The notes under the pieces are model-generated. The model saw only the letters and a program-made list of their open reading frames with translations. It was not told the origin of the DNA and searched no databases. Shown here in pieces: positions 13,136 to 27,299 of a DNA stretch of 64,000 nt (position 1 is its first letter; each line of letters starts with the position of its first letter). The DNA is from Arenicola marina (lineage: Eukaryota > Annelida > Polychaeta > Arenicolidae), in the NCBI GenBank assembly GCA_964019135.1, contig OZ025260.1:34156254-34220253 (forward strand), read 5' to 3'. A program made the position numbers and the translations under genes.

Positions 13136-16100
13136 GGGCGTAGGCCGAGTACTGACAGAGAGCTGAGGCTTGGTGACGGTAACCGGGCTGTAGGCCGAGT
13201 ACTGACAGAGAGCTGAGGCTTGGTGACGGTAACCGGGCTGTAGGCCGAGTACTGACAGAGAGCTGAAGCTTGGTGACGGTAACCGGGCTGTAGGCCGAGC
13301 ACTGATAGAGAGCTGAGGCTTGGTGACGGTAACCGGGCTGTAGGCCGAGTACTGACAGAGAGCTGAGGCTTGGTGACGGTAACCGGGCTGTAGGCCGAGT
13401 ACTGACAGAGAGCTGAGGCTTGGTGACGGTAACCGGGCTGTAGGCCGAGTACTGATAGAGAGCTGAGGCTTGGTGACGGTAACCGCGCTGTAGGCCGAGT
13501 ACTGACAGAGAGCTAAGGCTTGGTGACGGTAACCGGGCGGTAGGCCGAGTACTGACAGAGAGCTGAGGCTTGGTTAGGGTAACCGGGCCGAGTACTGACA
13601 GAGAACTGAGGCTTGGTCACGGTAACCGGGCTGTAGGCCGAGTACTGACAGAGAGCTGAGGCTGGGTGACGGTAACTGGGCGGTAGGCCGGGTACTGACA
13701 GAGAGCTGAGGCTTGGTGACGGTAACCGGGCTGTAGGCTAAGTACTGACAGAGAGCTGAGGCTTGGTGACGGTAACCGGGCTGTAGGCCGAGTACTGACA
13801 GAGAGCTGAGGCTTGGTGACGGCGACCGCGCTGTAGGCCGAGTACTGACAGAGAGCTGAGGCTTGGTGACGGTAACCGGGCTGTAGGCCGAGTACGGACA
13901 GAGAGCTGAGGTTTGGTGACGATAACCCTGCTGTAGGCCGAGTACCGACAGAGAGCTGAGGCTTGGTGACGGTAACCGGGCGGTAGGCCGAGTGCTGACA
14001 GAGAGCTGAGGCTTGGTGACGGTAACCGGGCGGTAGGCCGAGTACTGACAGAGAGCTGAGGCTTGGTGACGGTAACCGGGCTGTAGGCCGAGTACTGACA
14101 GAGAGCTGAGGCTTGGTGACGGTAACCGGGCGGTAGGCCGAGTACTGACAGAGAGCTGAGGCTTGGTGACGGTAACCGGGCGGTAGGCCGAGTACTGACA
14201 GAGAGCTGAGGCTTGGTGACGGTAACCGGGCTGTAGGCCGAGTACTGACAGAGAGCTGAGGCTTGGTGACGGTAACCGGGCGGTAGGCCGAGTACTGACA
14301 GAGAGCTGAAGCTTGGTGACGGTAACCGGGCTGTAGGCCGAGTACTGACAGAGAGCTGAGGCTTGGTGACGGTAACCGGGCTGTAGGCCGAGTACTGATA
14401 GAGAGCTGAGGCTTGGTGACGGTAACCGGGCGGTAGGCCGAGTACTGACAGAGAGCTGAGGCTTGGTGACGGTAACCGCGCTGTAGACCGAGTACTGACA
14501 GAGAGCTAAGGCTTGGTGACGGTAACCGGGCGGTAGGCCGAGTACTGACAGAGAGCTGAGGCTTGGTGACGGTAACCGGGCTGTAGGCCGAGTACTGACA
14601 GAGAGCTGAGGCTTGGTGACGGTAACTGGGCTGTACCCGAGTACTGACAGAGATCTGAGTTATGGTGACGGTAACCGGGCGGTAGGCCGAGTATTGACAG
14701 AGAACCGAGGCTTGGTGACGGTAACCGGGCTGTAGGCCGAGTACCGACAGAAAGCTGAGGCTTGGTGACGGTAACCGGGATGTAGGCCGAATACTGACAG
14801 AGAGCTGAGGCTTGGTGACGGTAACCGGGCTGTAGGCCGAGTACTGACAGAGAGCTGAGGCTTGGTGACGGTAACCGGGCTGTAGGCCGAGTACTGACAG
14901 CGAGCTGAGACTTGGTGACGGTAACCGGGCTGCAGACCGAGTTTTGACAGAAAGCTGAGGCTTGGTGACGGTAACCGGGCTGTAGGCCGAGTGCTGACAG
15001 AGAGCTGAGGCTTGGTGACGGTAATCGGGCTGTAGGCCGAATACTGACAGAGAGCTGAGGCTTGGTGACGGTAACCGGGCTGTAGGCCGAGTACTGACAG
15101 AGAGCTGAGGCTTGGTGACGGTAACCGGGCGGTAGGCCGAGTACTGACAGAGAGCTGAGGCTTGGTGACGGTAACCGGGCTGTAGGCCGAGTACTGACAG
15201 AGAGCTGAGGCTTGGTGACGGTAACCGGGCGGTAGGCCGAGTACTGACAGAGAGCTGAGGCTTGGTGACGGTAACCGGGCTGTAGACCGAGTACTGACAG
15301 AGAGCTGAGGCTTGGTGACGGTAACCGGGCTGTAGGCCGAGTACTGACAGAGAGCTGAGGCTTGGTGACGGTAACCGGGCTGTAGGCCGAGTACTGACAG
15401 AGAGCTGAGGCTTGGTGACGGTAACCGGGCTGTAGGCCGAGTACTGACAGAGAGCTGAGGCTTGGTGACAGTAACCGGGCTGTAGGCCGAGTACTGACAG
15501 AGAGCTGAGGCTTGGTGACGGTAACTGGGCTGTACCCGAGTACTGACAGAGAGCTGAGTTATGGTGACGGTAACCGGGCGGTAGGCCGAGTATTGACAGA
15601 GAACCGAGGCTTGGTGACGGTAACCGGGCTGTAGGCCGAGTACTGACAGAAAGCTGAGGCTTGGTGACGGTAACCGGGCTGTAGGCCGAGTACTGACAGA
15701 GAGCTGAGGCTTGGTGACGGTAACCGGGCTGTAGGCCGAGTACTGACAGAGAGCTGAGGCTTGGTGACGGTAACCGGGCTGTAGGCCGAGTACTGACAGA
15801 GAGCTGAGGCTTGGTGACGGTAACCGGGCTGTAGGCCGAGTACTGATAGAGAGCTGAGGCTTGGTGACGGTAACCGGGCGGTAGGCCGAGTACTGACAGA
15901 GAGCTGAGGCTTGGTGACGGTAACCGCGCTGTAGGCCGAGTACTGACAGAGAGCTGAGGCTTGGTGACGGTAACCGGGCGGTAGGCCGAGTACTGACAGA
16001 GAGCTAAGGCTTGGTGACGGTAACCGGGCGGTAGGCCGAGTACTGACAGAGAGCTGAGTCTTGGTGACGGTAACCGGGCGGTAGGCCGAGTACTGACAGA

Positions 16101-16272
16101 GAGCTGAGTTATGGTGACGGTAACCGGGCGGTAGGCCGAGTACTGACAGAGAGCTGAGGCTTGGTGACGGTAACCGGGCGGTAGGCCGAGTACTGACAGA
16201 GAGCTGAGGCTTGGTGACGGTAACCGGGCTGTAGGCCGAGTACTGACAGAGAGCTGCGGCTTGGTGACGGTA
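13046..16272. repeat. Second copy of the array segment at 1-3570
   Basis: Private variants of the first 1.7 kb reappear 13,045 bp downstream. Examples are ggttaggg (527 and 13572), the gggcgtagg junction (91 and 13136) and ctgtacccgag with gagatctgag (cccgag at 1591 and 14636). From about 2195 the offset becomes 12,702 bp: acagcgagctgag at 2195 and 14897, cccgag at 2833 and 15535, and again at 3582 and 16284. The change of 343 bp equals six 50-bp units plus one 43-bp unit lost from this copy. A further 200-bp (four-unit) difference follows: the junction at 4173 matches 17075. Confidence 0.9.
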
Positions 16273-18280
16273 ACTGGGCTGTACCCGAGTACTGACAGAG
16301 AGCTGAGTTATGGTGACGGTAACCGGGCGGTAGGCCGAGTATTGACAGAGAACCGAGGCTTGGTGGCGGTAACCGGGCTGTAGGCCGAGTACTGACAGAG
16401 AGCTGAGGCTTGGTGACGGTAACCGGGCTGTAGGCCGAGTACTGACAGAGAGCTGAGGCTTGGTGACGGTAACCGGGCTGTAGGCCGAGTACTGACAGCG
16501 AGCTGAGACTTGGTGACGGTAACCGGGCTGCAGGCCGAGTATTGACAGAGAGCTGAGACTTGGTGACGGTAACCGGGCGGTAGGCCGAGTACTGACAGAG
16601 AGCTGTGGCTTGGTGACGGTAACCGGGCTGTAGGCCGAGTACTGATAGAGAGCTGAGGCTTGGTGACGGTAACCGCGCTGTAGGCCGAGTACAGACAGAG
16701 AGCTGAGGCTTGGTGACGGTAACCGGGCGGTAGGCCGAGTACTGACAGAGAGCTGAGGCTTGGTGACGGTAACCGGGCTGTAGGCCGAGTACTGATAGAG
16801 AGCTGAGGCTTGGTGACGGTAACCGGGCTGTAGGCCGAGTACTGACAGAGAGCTGAGGCTTGGTGACGGTAACCGGGCTGTAGGCCGAGTACTGAAAGAG
16901 AGCTGAGGCTTGGTGACGGTAATCGGGCTTTAGGCCGAGTACTGATAGAGAGCTGAGGCTTGGTGACGGTAACCGGGCGGTAGGCCGAGTACTGACAGAG
17001 AGCTGAGGCTTGGTGACGGTAACCGGGCTGTAGGCCGAGTACTGACAGAGAGCTGAGGCTTGGTGACGGTAACCGGGCGTAGGCCGAGTACTGACAGAGA
17101 GCTGAGGCTTGGTGACAGTAACCGGGCTGTAGGCCGAGTACTGACAGAGAGCTGAGGCTTGGTGACGGTAACCGGGCTGTAGGCCGAGTACTGATAGAGA
17201 GCTGAGGCTTGGTGACGGTAACCGGGCTGTAGGCCGAGTACTGACAGAGAGCTGAGGCTTGGTGACGGTAACCGGGCTGTAGGCCGAGTACTGACAGAGA
17301 GCTGAGGCTTGGTGACGGTAACCGGGCTGTAGGCCGAGTACTGATAGAGAGCTGAGGCTTGGTGACAGTAACCGCGCTGTAGGCCGAGTACTGACAGAGA
17401 GCTGAGGCTTGGTGACGGTAACCGGGCGGTAGGCCGAGTACTGACAGAGAGCTAAGGCTTGGTGACGGTAACCGGGCGGTAGGCCGAGTACTGACAGAGA
17501 GCTGAGTCTTGGTGACGGTAACCGGGCGGTAGGCCGAGTACTGACAGAGAGCTGAGTTATGGTGACGGTAACCGGGCGGTAGGCCGAGTACTGACAGAGA
17601 GCTGAGGCTTGGTGACGGTAACCGGGCGGTAGGCCGAGTACTGACAGAGAGCTGAGGCTTGGTGACGGTAACTGGGCTGTACCCGAGTACTGACAGAGAT
17701 CTGAGTTATGGTGACGGTAACCGGGCGGTAGGCCGAGTATTGACAGAGAGCTGAGTTATGGTGACGGTAACCGGGCGGTAGGCCGAGTACTGACAGAGAG
17801 CTGAGGCTTGGTGACGGTAACCGGGCTGTAGGCCGAGTACTGACAGAGAGCTGAGGCTTGGTGACGGTAACTGGGCTGTACCCGAGTACTGACAGAGATC
17901 TGAGTTATGGTGACGGTAACCGGGCGGTAGGCCGAGTATTGACAGAGAACCGAGGCTTGGTGACGGTAACCGGGCTGTAGGCCGAGTACTGACAGAAAGC
18001 TGAGGCTTGGTGACGGTAACCGGGATGTAGGCCGAATACTGACAGAGAGCTGAGGCTTGGTGACGGTAACCGGGCTGTAGGCCGAGTACTGACAGAGAGC
18101 TGAGGCTTGGTGACGGTAACCGGGCTGTAGGCCGAGTACTGATAGAGAGCTGAGGCTTGGTGACGGTAACCGGGCTGTAGGCCGAGTACTGACAGAGAGC
18201 TGAGGCTTGGTGACGGTAACCGGGCTGTAGGCCGAGTACTGACAGAGAGCTGAGGCTTGGTGACGGTAACCGGGCTGTAG

Positions 18281-21200
18281 GCCGAGTAATGACAGAGAGC
18301 CGAGGCTTGGTGACGGTAACCGGGCCGAGTACTGACAGAGAGCTGAGGCTTGGTGACGGTAACCGGGCTGTAGGCCGAGTACTGACAGAGAGCTGAGGCT
18401 TGGTGACGGTAACCGGGCTGTAGGCCGAGTACTGACAGCGAGCTGAGACTTGGTGACGGTAACCGGGCTGCAGACCGAGTTTTGACAGAAAGCTGAGGCT
18501 TGGTGACGGTAACCGGGCTGTAGGCCGAGTGCTGACAGAGAGCTGAGGCTTGGTGACGGTAATCGGGCTGTAGGCCGAATACTGACAGAGAGCTGAGGCT
18601 TGGTGACGGTAACCGGGCTGTAGGCCGAGTACTGACAGAGAGCTGAGGCTTGGTGACGGTAACCGGGCGGTAGGCCGAGTACTGACAGAGAGCTGAGGCT
18701 TGGTGACGGTAACCGGGCTGTAGGCCGAGTACTGACAGAGAGCTGAGGCTTGGTGACGGTAACCGGGCGGTAGGCCGAGTACTGACAGAGAGCTGAGGCT
18801 TGGTGACGGTAACCGGGCTGTAGACCGAGTACTGACAGAGAGCTGAGGCTTGGTGACGGTAACCGGGCTGTAGGCCGAGTACTGACAGAGAGCTGAGGCT
18901 TGGTGACGGTAACCGGGCTGTAGGCCGAGTACTGACAGAGAGCTGAGGCTTGGTGACGGTAACCGGGCTGTAGGCCGAGTACTGACAGAGAGCTGAGGCT
19001 TGGTGACAGTAACCGGGCTGTAGGCCGAGTACTGACAGAGAGCTGAGGCTTGGTGACGGTAACTGGGCTGTACCCGAGTACTGACAGAGAGCTGAGTTAT
19101 GGTGACGGTAACCGGGCGGTAGGCCGAGTATTGACAGAGAACCGAGGCTTGGTGACGGTAACCGGGCTGTAGGCCGAGTACTGACAGAAAGCTGAGGCTT
19201 GGTGACGGTAACCGGGCTGTAGGCCGAGTACTGACAGAGAGCTGAGGCTTGGTGACGGTAACCGGGCTGTAGGCCGAGTACTGACAGAGAGCTGAGGCTT
19301 GGTGACGGTAACCGGGCTGTAGGCCGAGTACTGACAGAGAGCTGAGGCTTGGTGACGGTAACCGGGCTGTAGGCCGAGTACTGATAGAGAGCTGAGGCTT
19401 GGTGACGGTAACCGGGCGGTAGGCCGAGTACTGACAGAGAGCTGAGGCTTGGTGACGGTAACCGCGCTGTAGGCCGAGTACTGACAGAGAGCTGAGGCTT
19501 GGTGACGGTAACCGGGCGGTAGGCCGAGTACTGACAGAGAGCTAAGGCTTGGTGACGGTAACCGGGCGGTAGGCCGAGTACTGACAGAGAGCTGAGTCTT
19601 GGTGACGGTAACCGGGCGGTAGGCCGAGTACTGACAGAGAGCTGAGTTATGGTGACGGTAACCGGGCGGTAGGCCGAGTACTGACAGAGAGCTGAGGCTT
19701 GGTGACGGTAACCGGGCGGTAGGCCGAGTACTGACAGAGAGCTGAGGCTTGGTGACGGTAACCGGGCTGTAGGCCGAGTACTGACAGCGAGCTGAGACTT
19801 GGTGACGGTAACCGGGCTGCAGGCCGAGTATTGACAGAGAGCTGAGACTTGGTGACGGTAACCGGGCGGTAGGCCGAGTACTGACAGAGAGCTGTGGCTT
19901 GGTGACGGTAACCGGGCTGTAGGCCGAGTACTGATAGAGAGCTGAGGCTTGGTGACGGTAACCGCGCTGTAGGCCGAGTACAGACAGAGAGCTGAGGCTT
20001 GGTGACGGTAACCGGGCGGTAGGCCGAGTACTGACAGAGAGCTGAGGCTTGGTGACGGTAACCGGGCTGTAGGCCGAGTACTGATAGAGAGCTGAGGCTT
20101 GGTGACGGTAACCGGGCTGTAGGCCGAGTACTGACAGAGAGCTGAGGCTTGGTGACGGTAACCGGGCTGTAGGCCGAGTACTGAAAGAGAGCTGAGGCTT
20201 GGTGACGGTAATCGGGCTTTAGGCCGAGTACTGATAGAGAGCTGAGGCTTGGTGACGGTAACCGGGCGGTAGGCCGAGTACTGACAGAGAGCTGAGGCTT
20301 GGTGACGGTAACCGGGCTGTAGGCCGAGTACTGACAGAGAGCTGAGGCTTGGTGACGGTAACCGGGCGTAGGCCGAGTACTGACAGAGAGCTGAGGCTTG
20401 GTGACAGTAACCGGGCTGTAGGCCGAGTACTGACAGAGAGCTGAGGCTTGGTGACGGTAACCGGGCTGTAGGCCGAGTACTGATAGAGAGCTGAGGCTTG
20501 GTGACGGTAACCGGGCTGTAGGCCGAGTACTGACAGAGAGCTGAGGCTTGGTGACGGTAACCGGGCTGTAGGCCGAGTACTGACAGAGAGCTGAGGCTTG
20601 GTGACGGTAACCGGGCTGTAGGCCGAGTACTGATAGAGAGCTGAGGCTTCGTGACAGTAACCGCGCTGTAGGCCGAGTACTGACAGAGAGCTGAGGCTTG
20701 GTGACGGTAACCGGGCGGTAGGCCGAGTACTGACAGAGAGCTAAGGCTTGGTGACGGTAACCGGGCGGTAGGCCGAGTACTGACAGAGAGCTGAGTCTTG
20801 GTGACGGTAACCGGGCGGTAGGCCGAGTACTGACAGAGAGCTGAGTTATGGTGACGGTAACCGGGCGGTAGGCCGAGTACTGACAGAGAGCTGAGGCTTG
20901 GTGACGGTAACCGGGCGGTAGGCCGAGTACTGACAGAGAGCTGAGGCTTGGTGACGGTAACCGGGCTGTAGGCCGAGTACTGACAGAGAGCTGAGGCTTG
21001 GTGACGGTAACTGGGCTGTACCCGAGTACTGACAGAGAGCTGAGTTATGGTGACGGTAACCGGGCGGTAGGCCGAGTATTGACAGAGAACCGAGGCTTGG
21101 TGGCGGTAACCGGGCTGTAGGCCGAGTACTGACAGAGAGCTGAGGCTTGGTGACGGTAACCGGGCTGTAGGCCGAGTACTGACAGAGAGCTGAGGCTTGG

Positions 21201-22900
21201 TGACGGTAACCGGGCTGTAGGCCGAGTACTGACAGCGAGCTGAGACTTGGTGACGGTAACCGGGCTGCAGGCCGAGTATTGACAGAGAGCTGAGACTTGG
21301 TGACGGTAACCGGGCGGTAGGCCGAGTACTGACAGAGAGCTGTGGCTTGGTGACGGTAACCGGGCTGTAGGCCGAGTACTGACAGAGAGCTGAGGCTTGG
21401 TGATGGTAACCGGGCTGTAGGCCGAGTACTGATAGAGAGCTGAGGCTTGGTGACGGTAACCGCGCTGTAGGCCGAGTACTGACAGAGAGCTGAGGCTTGG
21501 TGACGGTAACCGGGCGGTAGGCCGAGTACTGACAGAGAGCTGAGGCTTGGTGACGGTAACCGGGCTGTAGGCCGAGTACTGACAGAGAGCTGAGGCTTGG
21601 TGACGGTAACCGGGCTGTAGGCCGAGTACTGACAGAGAGCTGAGGCTTGGTGACGGTAATCGGGCTGTCGGCCGAGTACTGATAGAGAGCTGAGGCTTGG
21701 TGACGGTAACCGGGCGGTAGGCCGAGTACTGACAGAGAGCTGAGGCTTGGTGACGGTAACCGGGCTGTAGGCCGAGTACTGACAGAGAGCTGAGGCTTGG
21801 TGACGGTAACCGGGCGTAGGCCGAGTACTGACAGAGAGCTGAGGCTTGGTGACGGTAACCGGGCTGTAGGCCGAGTACTGACAGAGAGCTGAGGCTTGGT
21901 GACGGTAACCGGGCTGTAGGCCGAGTACTGACAGAGAGCTGAAGCTTGGTGACGGTAACCGGGCTGTAGGCCGAGCACTGATAGAGAGCTGAGGCTTGGT
22001 GACGGTAACCGGGCTGTAGGCCGAGTACTGACAGAGAGCTGAGGCTTGGTGACGGTAACCGGGCTGTAGGCCGAGTACTGACAGAGATCTGAGGCTTGGT
22101 GACGGTAACCGGGCTGTAGGCCGAGTACTGATAGAGAGCTGAGGCTTGGTGACGGTAACCGCGCTGTAGGCCGAGTACTGACAGAGAGCTAAGGCTTGGT
22201 GACGGTAACCGGGCGGTAGGCCGAGTACTGACAGAGAGCTGAGGCTTGGTGACGGTAACCGCGCTGTAGGTCGAGTACTGACAGAGAGCTGAGGCTTGGT
22301 GACGGTAACCGGGCGGTAGGCCGAGTACTGACAGAGAGCTAAGGCTTGGTGACGGTAACCGGGCCGAGTACTGACAGAGAGCTGAGGCTTGGTGACGGTA
22401 ACCGGGCTGTAGGCCGAGTACTGACAGAGAGCTGAGGCTTGGTGACGGTAACCGGGCTGTAGGCCGAGTACTGACAGCGAGCTGAGACTTGGTGACGGTA
22501 ACCGGGCTGCAGACCGAGTTTTGACAGAGAGCTGAGGCTTGGTGACGGTAACCGGGCTGTAGGCCGAGTACTGACAAAGAGCTGAGGCTTGGTGACGGTA
22601 ATCGGGCTGTAGGCCGAATACTGACAGAGAGCTGAGGCTTGGTGACGGTAACCGGGCTGTAGGCCGAGTACTGACAGAGAGCTGAGGCTTGGTGACGGTA
22701 ACCGGGCGGTAGGCCGAGTACTGACAGAGAGCTGAGGCTTGGTGACGGTAACCGGGCTGTAGGCCGAGTACTGACAGAGAGCTGAGGCTTGGTGACGGTA
22801 ACCGGGCGGTAGGCCGAGTACTGACAGAGAGCTGAGGCTTGGTGACGGTAACCGGGCTGTAGACCGAGTACTGACAGAGAGCTGAGGCTTGGTGACGGTA
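18281..22900. repeat. Third copy of left-hand array segments
   Basis: The gtaatgac variant followed by a 43-bp unit at 2041 recurs at 18281 (offset 16,240). acagcgagctgag at 14897 recurs at 18435 (offset 3,538), and that offset holds for cccgag at 15535 and 19073. It then shifts to 3,289 (16495 and 19784; 17075 and 20364), again by whole units. Near the end, 5372, 5532 and 5921 match 21812, 21972 and 22361 (offset 16,440). The whole array is therefore a mosaic of blocks of several kilobases copied within itself, edited by loss and gain of whole units. Confidence 0.87.
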
Positions 22901-25900
22901 ACCGGGCTGTAGGCCGAGTACTGACAGAGAGCTGAGGCTTGGTGACGGTAACCGGGCTGTAGGCCGAGTACTGACAGAGAGCTGTGGCTTGGTGACGGTA
23001 ACCGGGCTGTAGGCCGAGTACTGATAGAGAGCTGAGGCTTGGTGACGGTAACCGCGCTGTAGGCCGAGTACTGACAGAGAGCTGAGGCTTGGTGACGGTA
23101 ACCGGGCGGTAGGCCGAGTACTGACAGAGAGCTGAGGCTTGGTGACGGTAACCAGGCTGTAGGCCGAGTACTGATAGAGAGCTGAGGCTTGGTGACGGTA
23201 ACCGGGCTGTAGGCCGAGTACTGATAGAGAGCTGAGGCTTGGTGACGGTAACCGGGCGGTAGGCCGAGTACTGACAGAGAGCTGAGGCTTGGTGACGGTA
23301 ACCGCGCTGTAGGCCGAGTACTGACAGAGAGCTGAGGCTTGGTGACGGTAACCGGGCGGTAGGCCGAGTACTGACAGAGAGCTAAGGCTTGGTGACGGTA
23401 ACCGGGCGGTAGGCCGAGTACTGACAGAGAGCTGAGTCTTGGTGACGGTAACCGGGCGGTAGGCCGAGTACTGACAGAGAGCTGAGTTATGGTGACGGTA
23501 ACCGGGCGGTAGGCCGAGTACTGACAGAGAGCTGAGGCTTGGTGACGGTAACCGGGCGGTAGGCCGAGTACTGACAGAGAGCTGAGGCTTGGTGACGGTA
23601 ACCGGGCTGTAGGCCGAGTACTGACAGAGAGCTGAGGCTTGGTGACGGTAACCGGGCGGTAGGCCGAGTACTGACAGAGAGCTAAGGCTTGGTGACGGTA
23701 ACCGGGCCGAGTACTGACAGAGAGCTGAGGCTTGGTGACGGTAACCGGGCTGTAGGCCGAGTACTGACAGAGAGCTGAGGCTTGGTGACGGTAACCGGGC
23801 TGTAGGCCGAGTACTGACAGCGAGCTGAGACTTGGTGACGGTAACCGGGCTGCAGACCGAGTACTGACAGAGAGCTGAGGCTTGGTGACGGTAACCGGGC
23901 TGTAGACCGAGTACTGACAGAGAGCTGAGGCTTGGTGACGGTAACCGGGCTGTAGGCCGAGTACTGACAGAGAGCTGAGGCTTGGTGACGGTAACCGGGC
24001 TGTAGGCCGAGTACTGACAGAGAGCTGTGGCTTGGTGACGGTAACCGGGCTGTAGGCCGAGTACTGATAGAGAGCTGAGGCTTGGTGACGGTAACCGCGC
24101 TGTAGGCCGAGTACTGACAGAGAGCTGAGGCTTGGTGACGGTAACCGGGCGGTAGGCCGAGTACTGACAGAGAGCTGAGGCTTGGTGACGGTAACCGGGC
24201 TGTAGGCCGAGTACTGATAGAGAGCTGAGGCTTGGTGACGGTAACCGGGCTGTAGGCCGAGTACTGATAGAGAGCTGAGGCTTGGTGACGGTAACCGGGC
24301 GGTAGGCCGAGTACTGACAGAGAGCTGAGGCTTGGTGACGGTAACCGCGCTGTAGGCCGAGTACTGACAGAGAGCTGAGGCTTGGTGACGGTAACCGGGC
24401 GGTAGGCCGAGTACTGACAGAGAGCTAAGGCTTGGTGACGGTAACCGGGCGGTAGGCCGAGTACTGACAGAGAGCTGAGTCTTGGTGACGGTAACCGGGC
24501 GGTAGGCCGAGTACTGACAGAGAGCTGAGTTATGGTGACGGTAACCGGGCGGTAGGCCGAGTACTGACAGAGAGCTGAGGCTTGGTGACGGTAACCGGGC
24601 GGTAGGCCGAGTACTGACAGAGAGCTGAGGCTTGGTGACGGTAACCGGGCTGTAGGCCGAGTACTGACAGAGAGCTGCGGCTTGGTGACGGTAACTGGGC
24701 TGTACCCGAGTACTGACAGAGAGCTGAGTTATGGTGACGGTAACCGGGCGGTAGGCCGAGTATTGACAGAGAACCGAGGTTTGGTGGCGGTAACCGGGCT
24801 GTAGGCCGAGTACTGACAGAGAGCTGAGGCTTGGTGACGGTAACCGGGCTGTAGGCCGAGTACTGACAGAGAGCTGAGGCTTGGTGACGGTAACCGGGCT
24901 GTAGGCCGAGTACTGACAGCGAGCTGAGACTTGGTGACGGTAACCGGGCTGCAGGCCGAGTATTGACAGAGAGCTGAGACTTGGTGACGGTAACCGGGCG
25001 GTAGGCCGAGTACTGACAGAGAGCTGTGGCTTGGTGACGGTAACCGGGCTGTAGGCCGAGTACTGATAGAGAGCTGAGGCTTGGTGACGGTAACCGCGCT
25101 GTAGGCCGAGTACAGACAGAGAGCTGAGGCTTGGTGACGGTAACCGGGCGGTAGGCCGAGTACTGACAGAGAGCTGAGGCTTGGTGACGGTAACCGGGCT
25201 GTAGGCCGAGTACTGATAGAGAGCTGAGGCTTGGTGACGGTAACCGGGCTGTAGGCCGAGTACTGACAGAGAGCTGAGGCTTGGTGACGGTAACCGGGCT
25301 GTAGGCCGAGTACTGAAAGAGAGCTGAGGCTTGGTGACGGTAATCGGGCTTTAGGCCGAGTACTGATAGAGAGCTGAGGCTTGGTGACGGTAACCGGGCG
25401 GTAGGCCGAGTACTGACAGAGAGCTGAGGCTTGGTGACGGTAACCGGGCTGTAGGCCGAGTACTGACAGAGAGCTGAGGCTTGGTGACGGTAACCGGGCG
25501 TAGGCCGAGTACTGACAGAGAGCTGAGGCTGGGTGACGGTAACCGGGCTGTAGGCCGAGTACTGACAGAGAGCTGAGGCTTGGTGACGGTAACCGGGCTG
25601 TAGGCCGAGTACTGATAGAGAGCTGAGGCTTGGTGACGGTAACCGCGCTGTAGGCCGAGTACTGACAGAGAGCTGAGGCTTGGTGACGGTAACCGGGCGG
25701 TAGGCCGAGTACTGACAGAGAGCTAAGGCTTGGTGACGGTAACCGGGCGGTAGGCCGAGTACTGACAGAGAGCTGAGTCTTGGTGACGGTAACCGGGCGG
25801 TAGGCCGAGTACTGACAGAGAGCTGAGTTATGGTGACGGTAACCGGGCGGTAGGCCGAGTACTGACAGAGAGCTGAGGCTTGGTGACGGTAACCGGGCGG

Positions 25901-27299
25901 TAGGCCGAGTACTGACAGAGAGCTGAGGCTTGGTGACGGTAACCGGGCTGTAGGCCGAGTACTGACAGAGAGCTGAGGCTTGGTGACGGTAACTGGGCTG
26001 TACCCGAGTACTGACAGAGAGCTGAGTTATGGTGACGGTAACCGGGCGGTAGGCCGAGTATTGACAGAGAACCGAGGCTTGGTGGCGGTAACCGGGCTGT
26101 AGGCCGAGTACTGACAGAGAGCTGAGGCTTGGTGACGGTAACCGGGCTGTAGGCCGAGTACTGACAGAGAGCTGAGGCTTGGTGACGGTAACCGGGCTGT
26201 AGGCCGAGTACTGACAGCGAGCTGAGACTTGGTGACGGTAACCGGGCTGCAGGCCGAGTATTGACAGAGAGCTGAGACTTGGTGACGGTAACCGGGCGGT
26301 AGGCCGAGTACTGACAGAGAGCTGTGGCTTGGTGACGGTAACCGGGCTGTAGGCCGAGTACTGACAGAGAGCTGAGGCTTGGTGATGGTAACCGGGCTGT
26401 AGGCCGAGTACTGATAGAGAGCTGAGGCTTGGTGACGGTAACCGCGCTGTAGGCCGAGTACTGACAGAGAGCTGAGGCTTGGTGACGGTAACCGGGCGGT
26501 AGGCCGAGTACTGACAGAGAGCTGAGGCTTGGTGACGGTAACCGGGCTGTAGGCCGAGTACTGACAGAGAGCTGAGGCTTGGTGACGGTAACCGGGCTGT
26601 AGGCCGAGTACTGACAGAGAGCTGAGGCTTGGTGACGGTAATCGGGCTGTCGGCCGAGTACTGATAGAGAGCTGAGGCTTGGTGACGGTAACCGGGCGGT
26701 AGGCCGAGTACTGACAGAGAGCTGAGGCTTGGTGACGGTAACCGGGCTGTAGGCCGAGTACTGACAGAGAGCTGAGGCTTGGTGACGGTAACCGGGCGTA
26801 AGCCGAGTACTGACAGAGAGCTGAGGCTTGGTGACGGTAACCGGGCTGTAGGCCGAGTACTGACAGAGAGCTGAGGCTTGGTGACGGTAACCGGGCTGTA
26901 GGCCGAGTACTGACAGAGAGCTGAAGCTTGGTGACGGTAACCGGGCTGTAGGCCGAGCACTGATAGAGAGCTGAGGCTTGGTGACGGTAACCGGGCTGTA
27001 GGCCGAGTACTGACAGAGAGCTGAGGCTTGGTGACGGTAACCGGGCTGTAGGCCGAGTACTGACAGAGATCTGAGGCTTGGTGACGGTAACCGGGCTGTA
27101 GGCCGAGTACTGATAGAGAGCTGAGGCTTGGTGACGGTAACCGCGCTGTAGGCCGAGTACTGACAGAGAGCTAAGGCTTGGTGACGGTAACCGGGCGGTA
27201 GGCCGAGTACTGACAGAGAGCTGAGGCTTGGTGACGGTAACCGCGCTGTAGGCCGAGTATTGACAGAGAGCTGAGGCTTGGTGACGGTAACCGGGCGGT

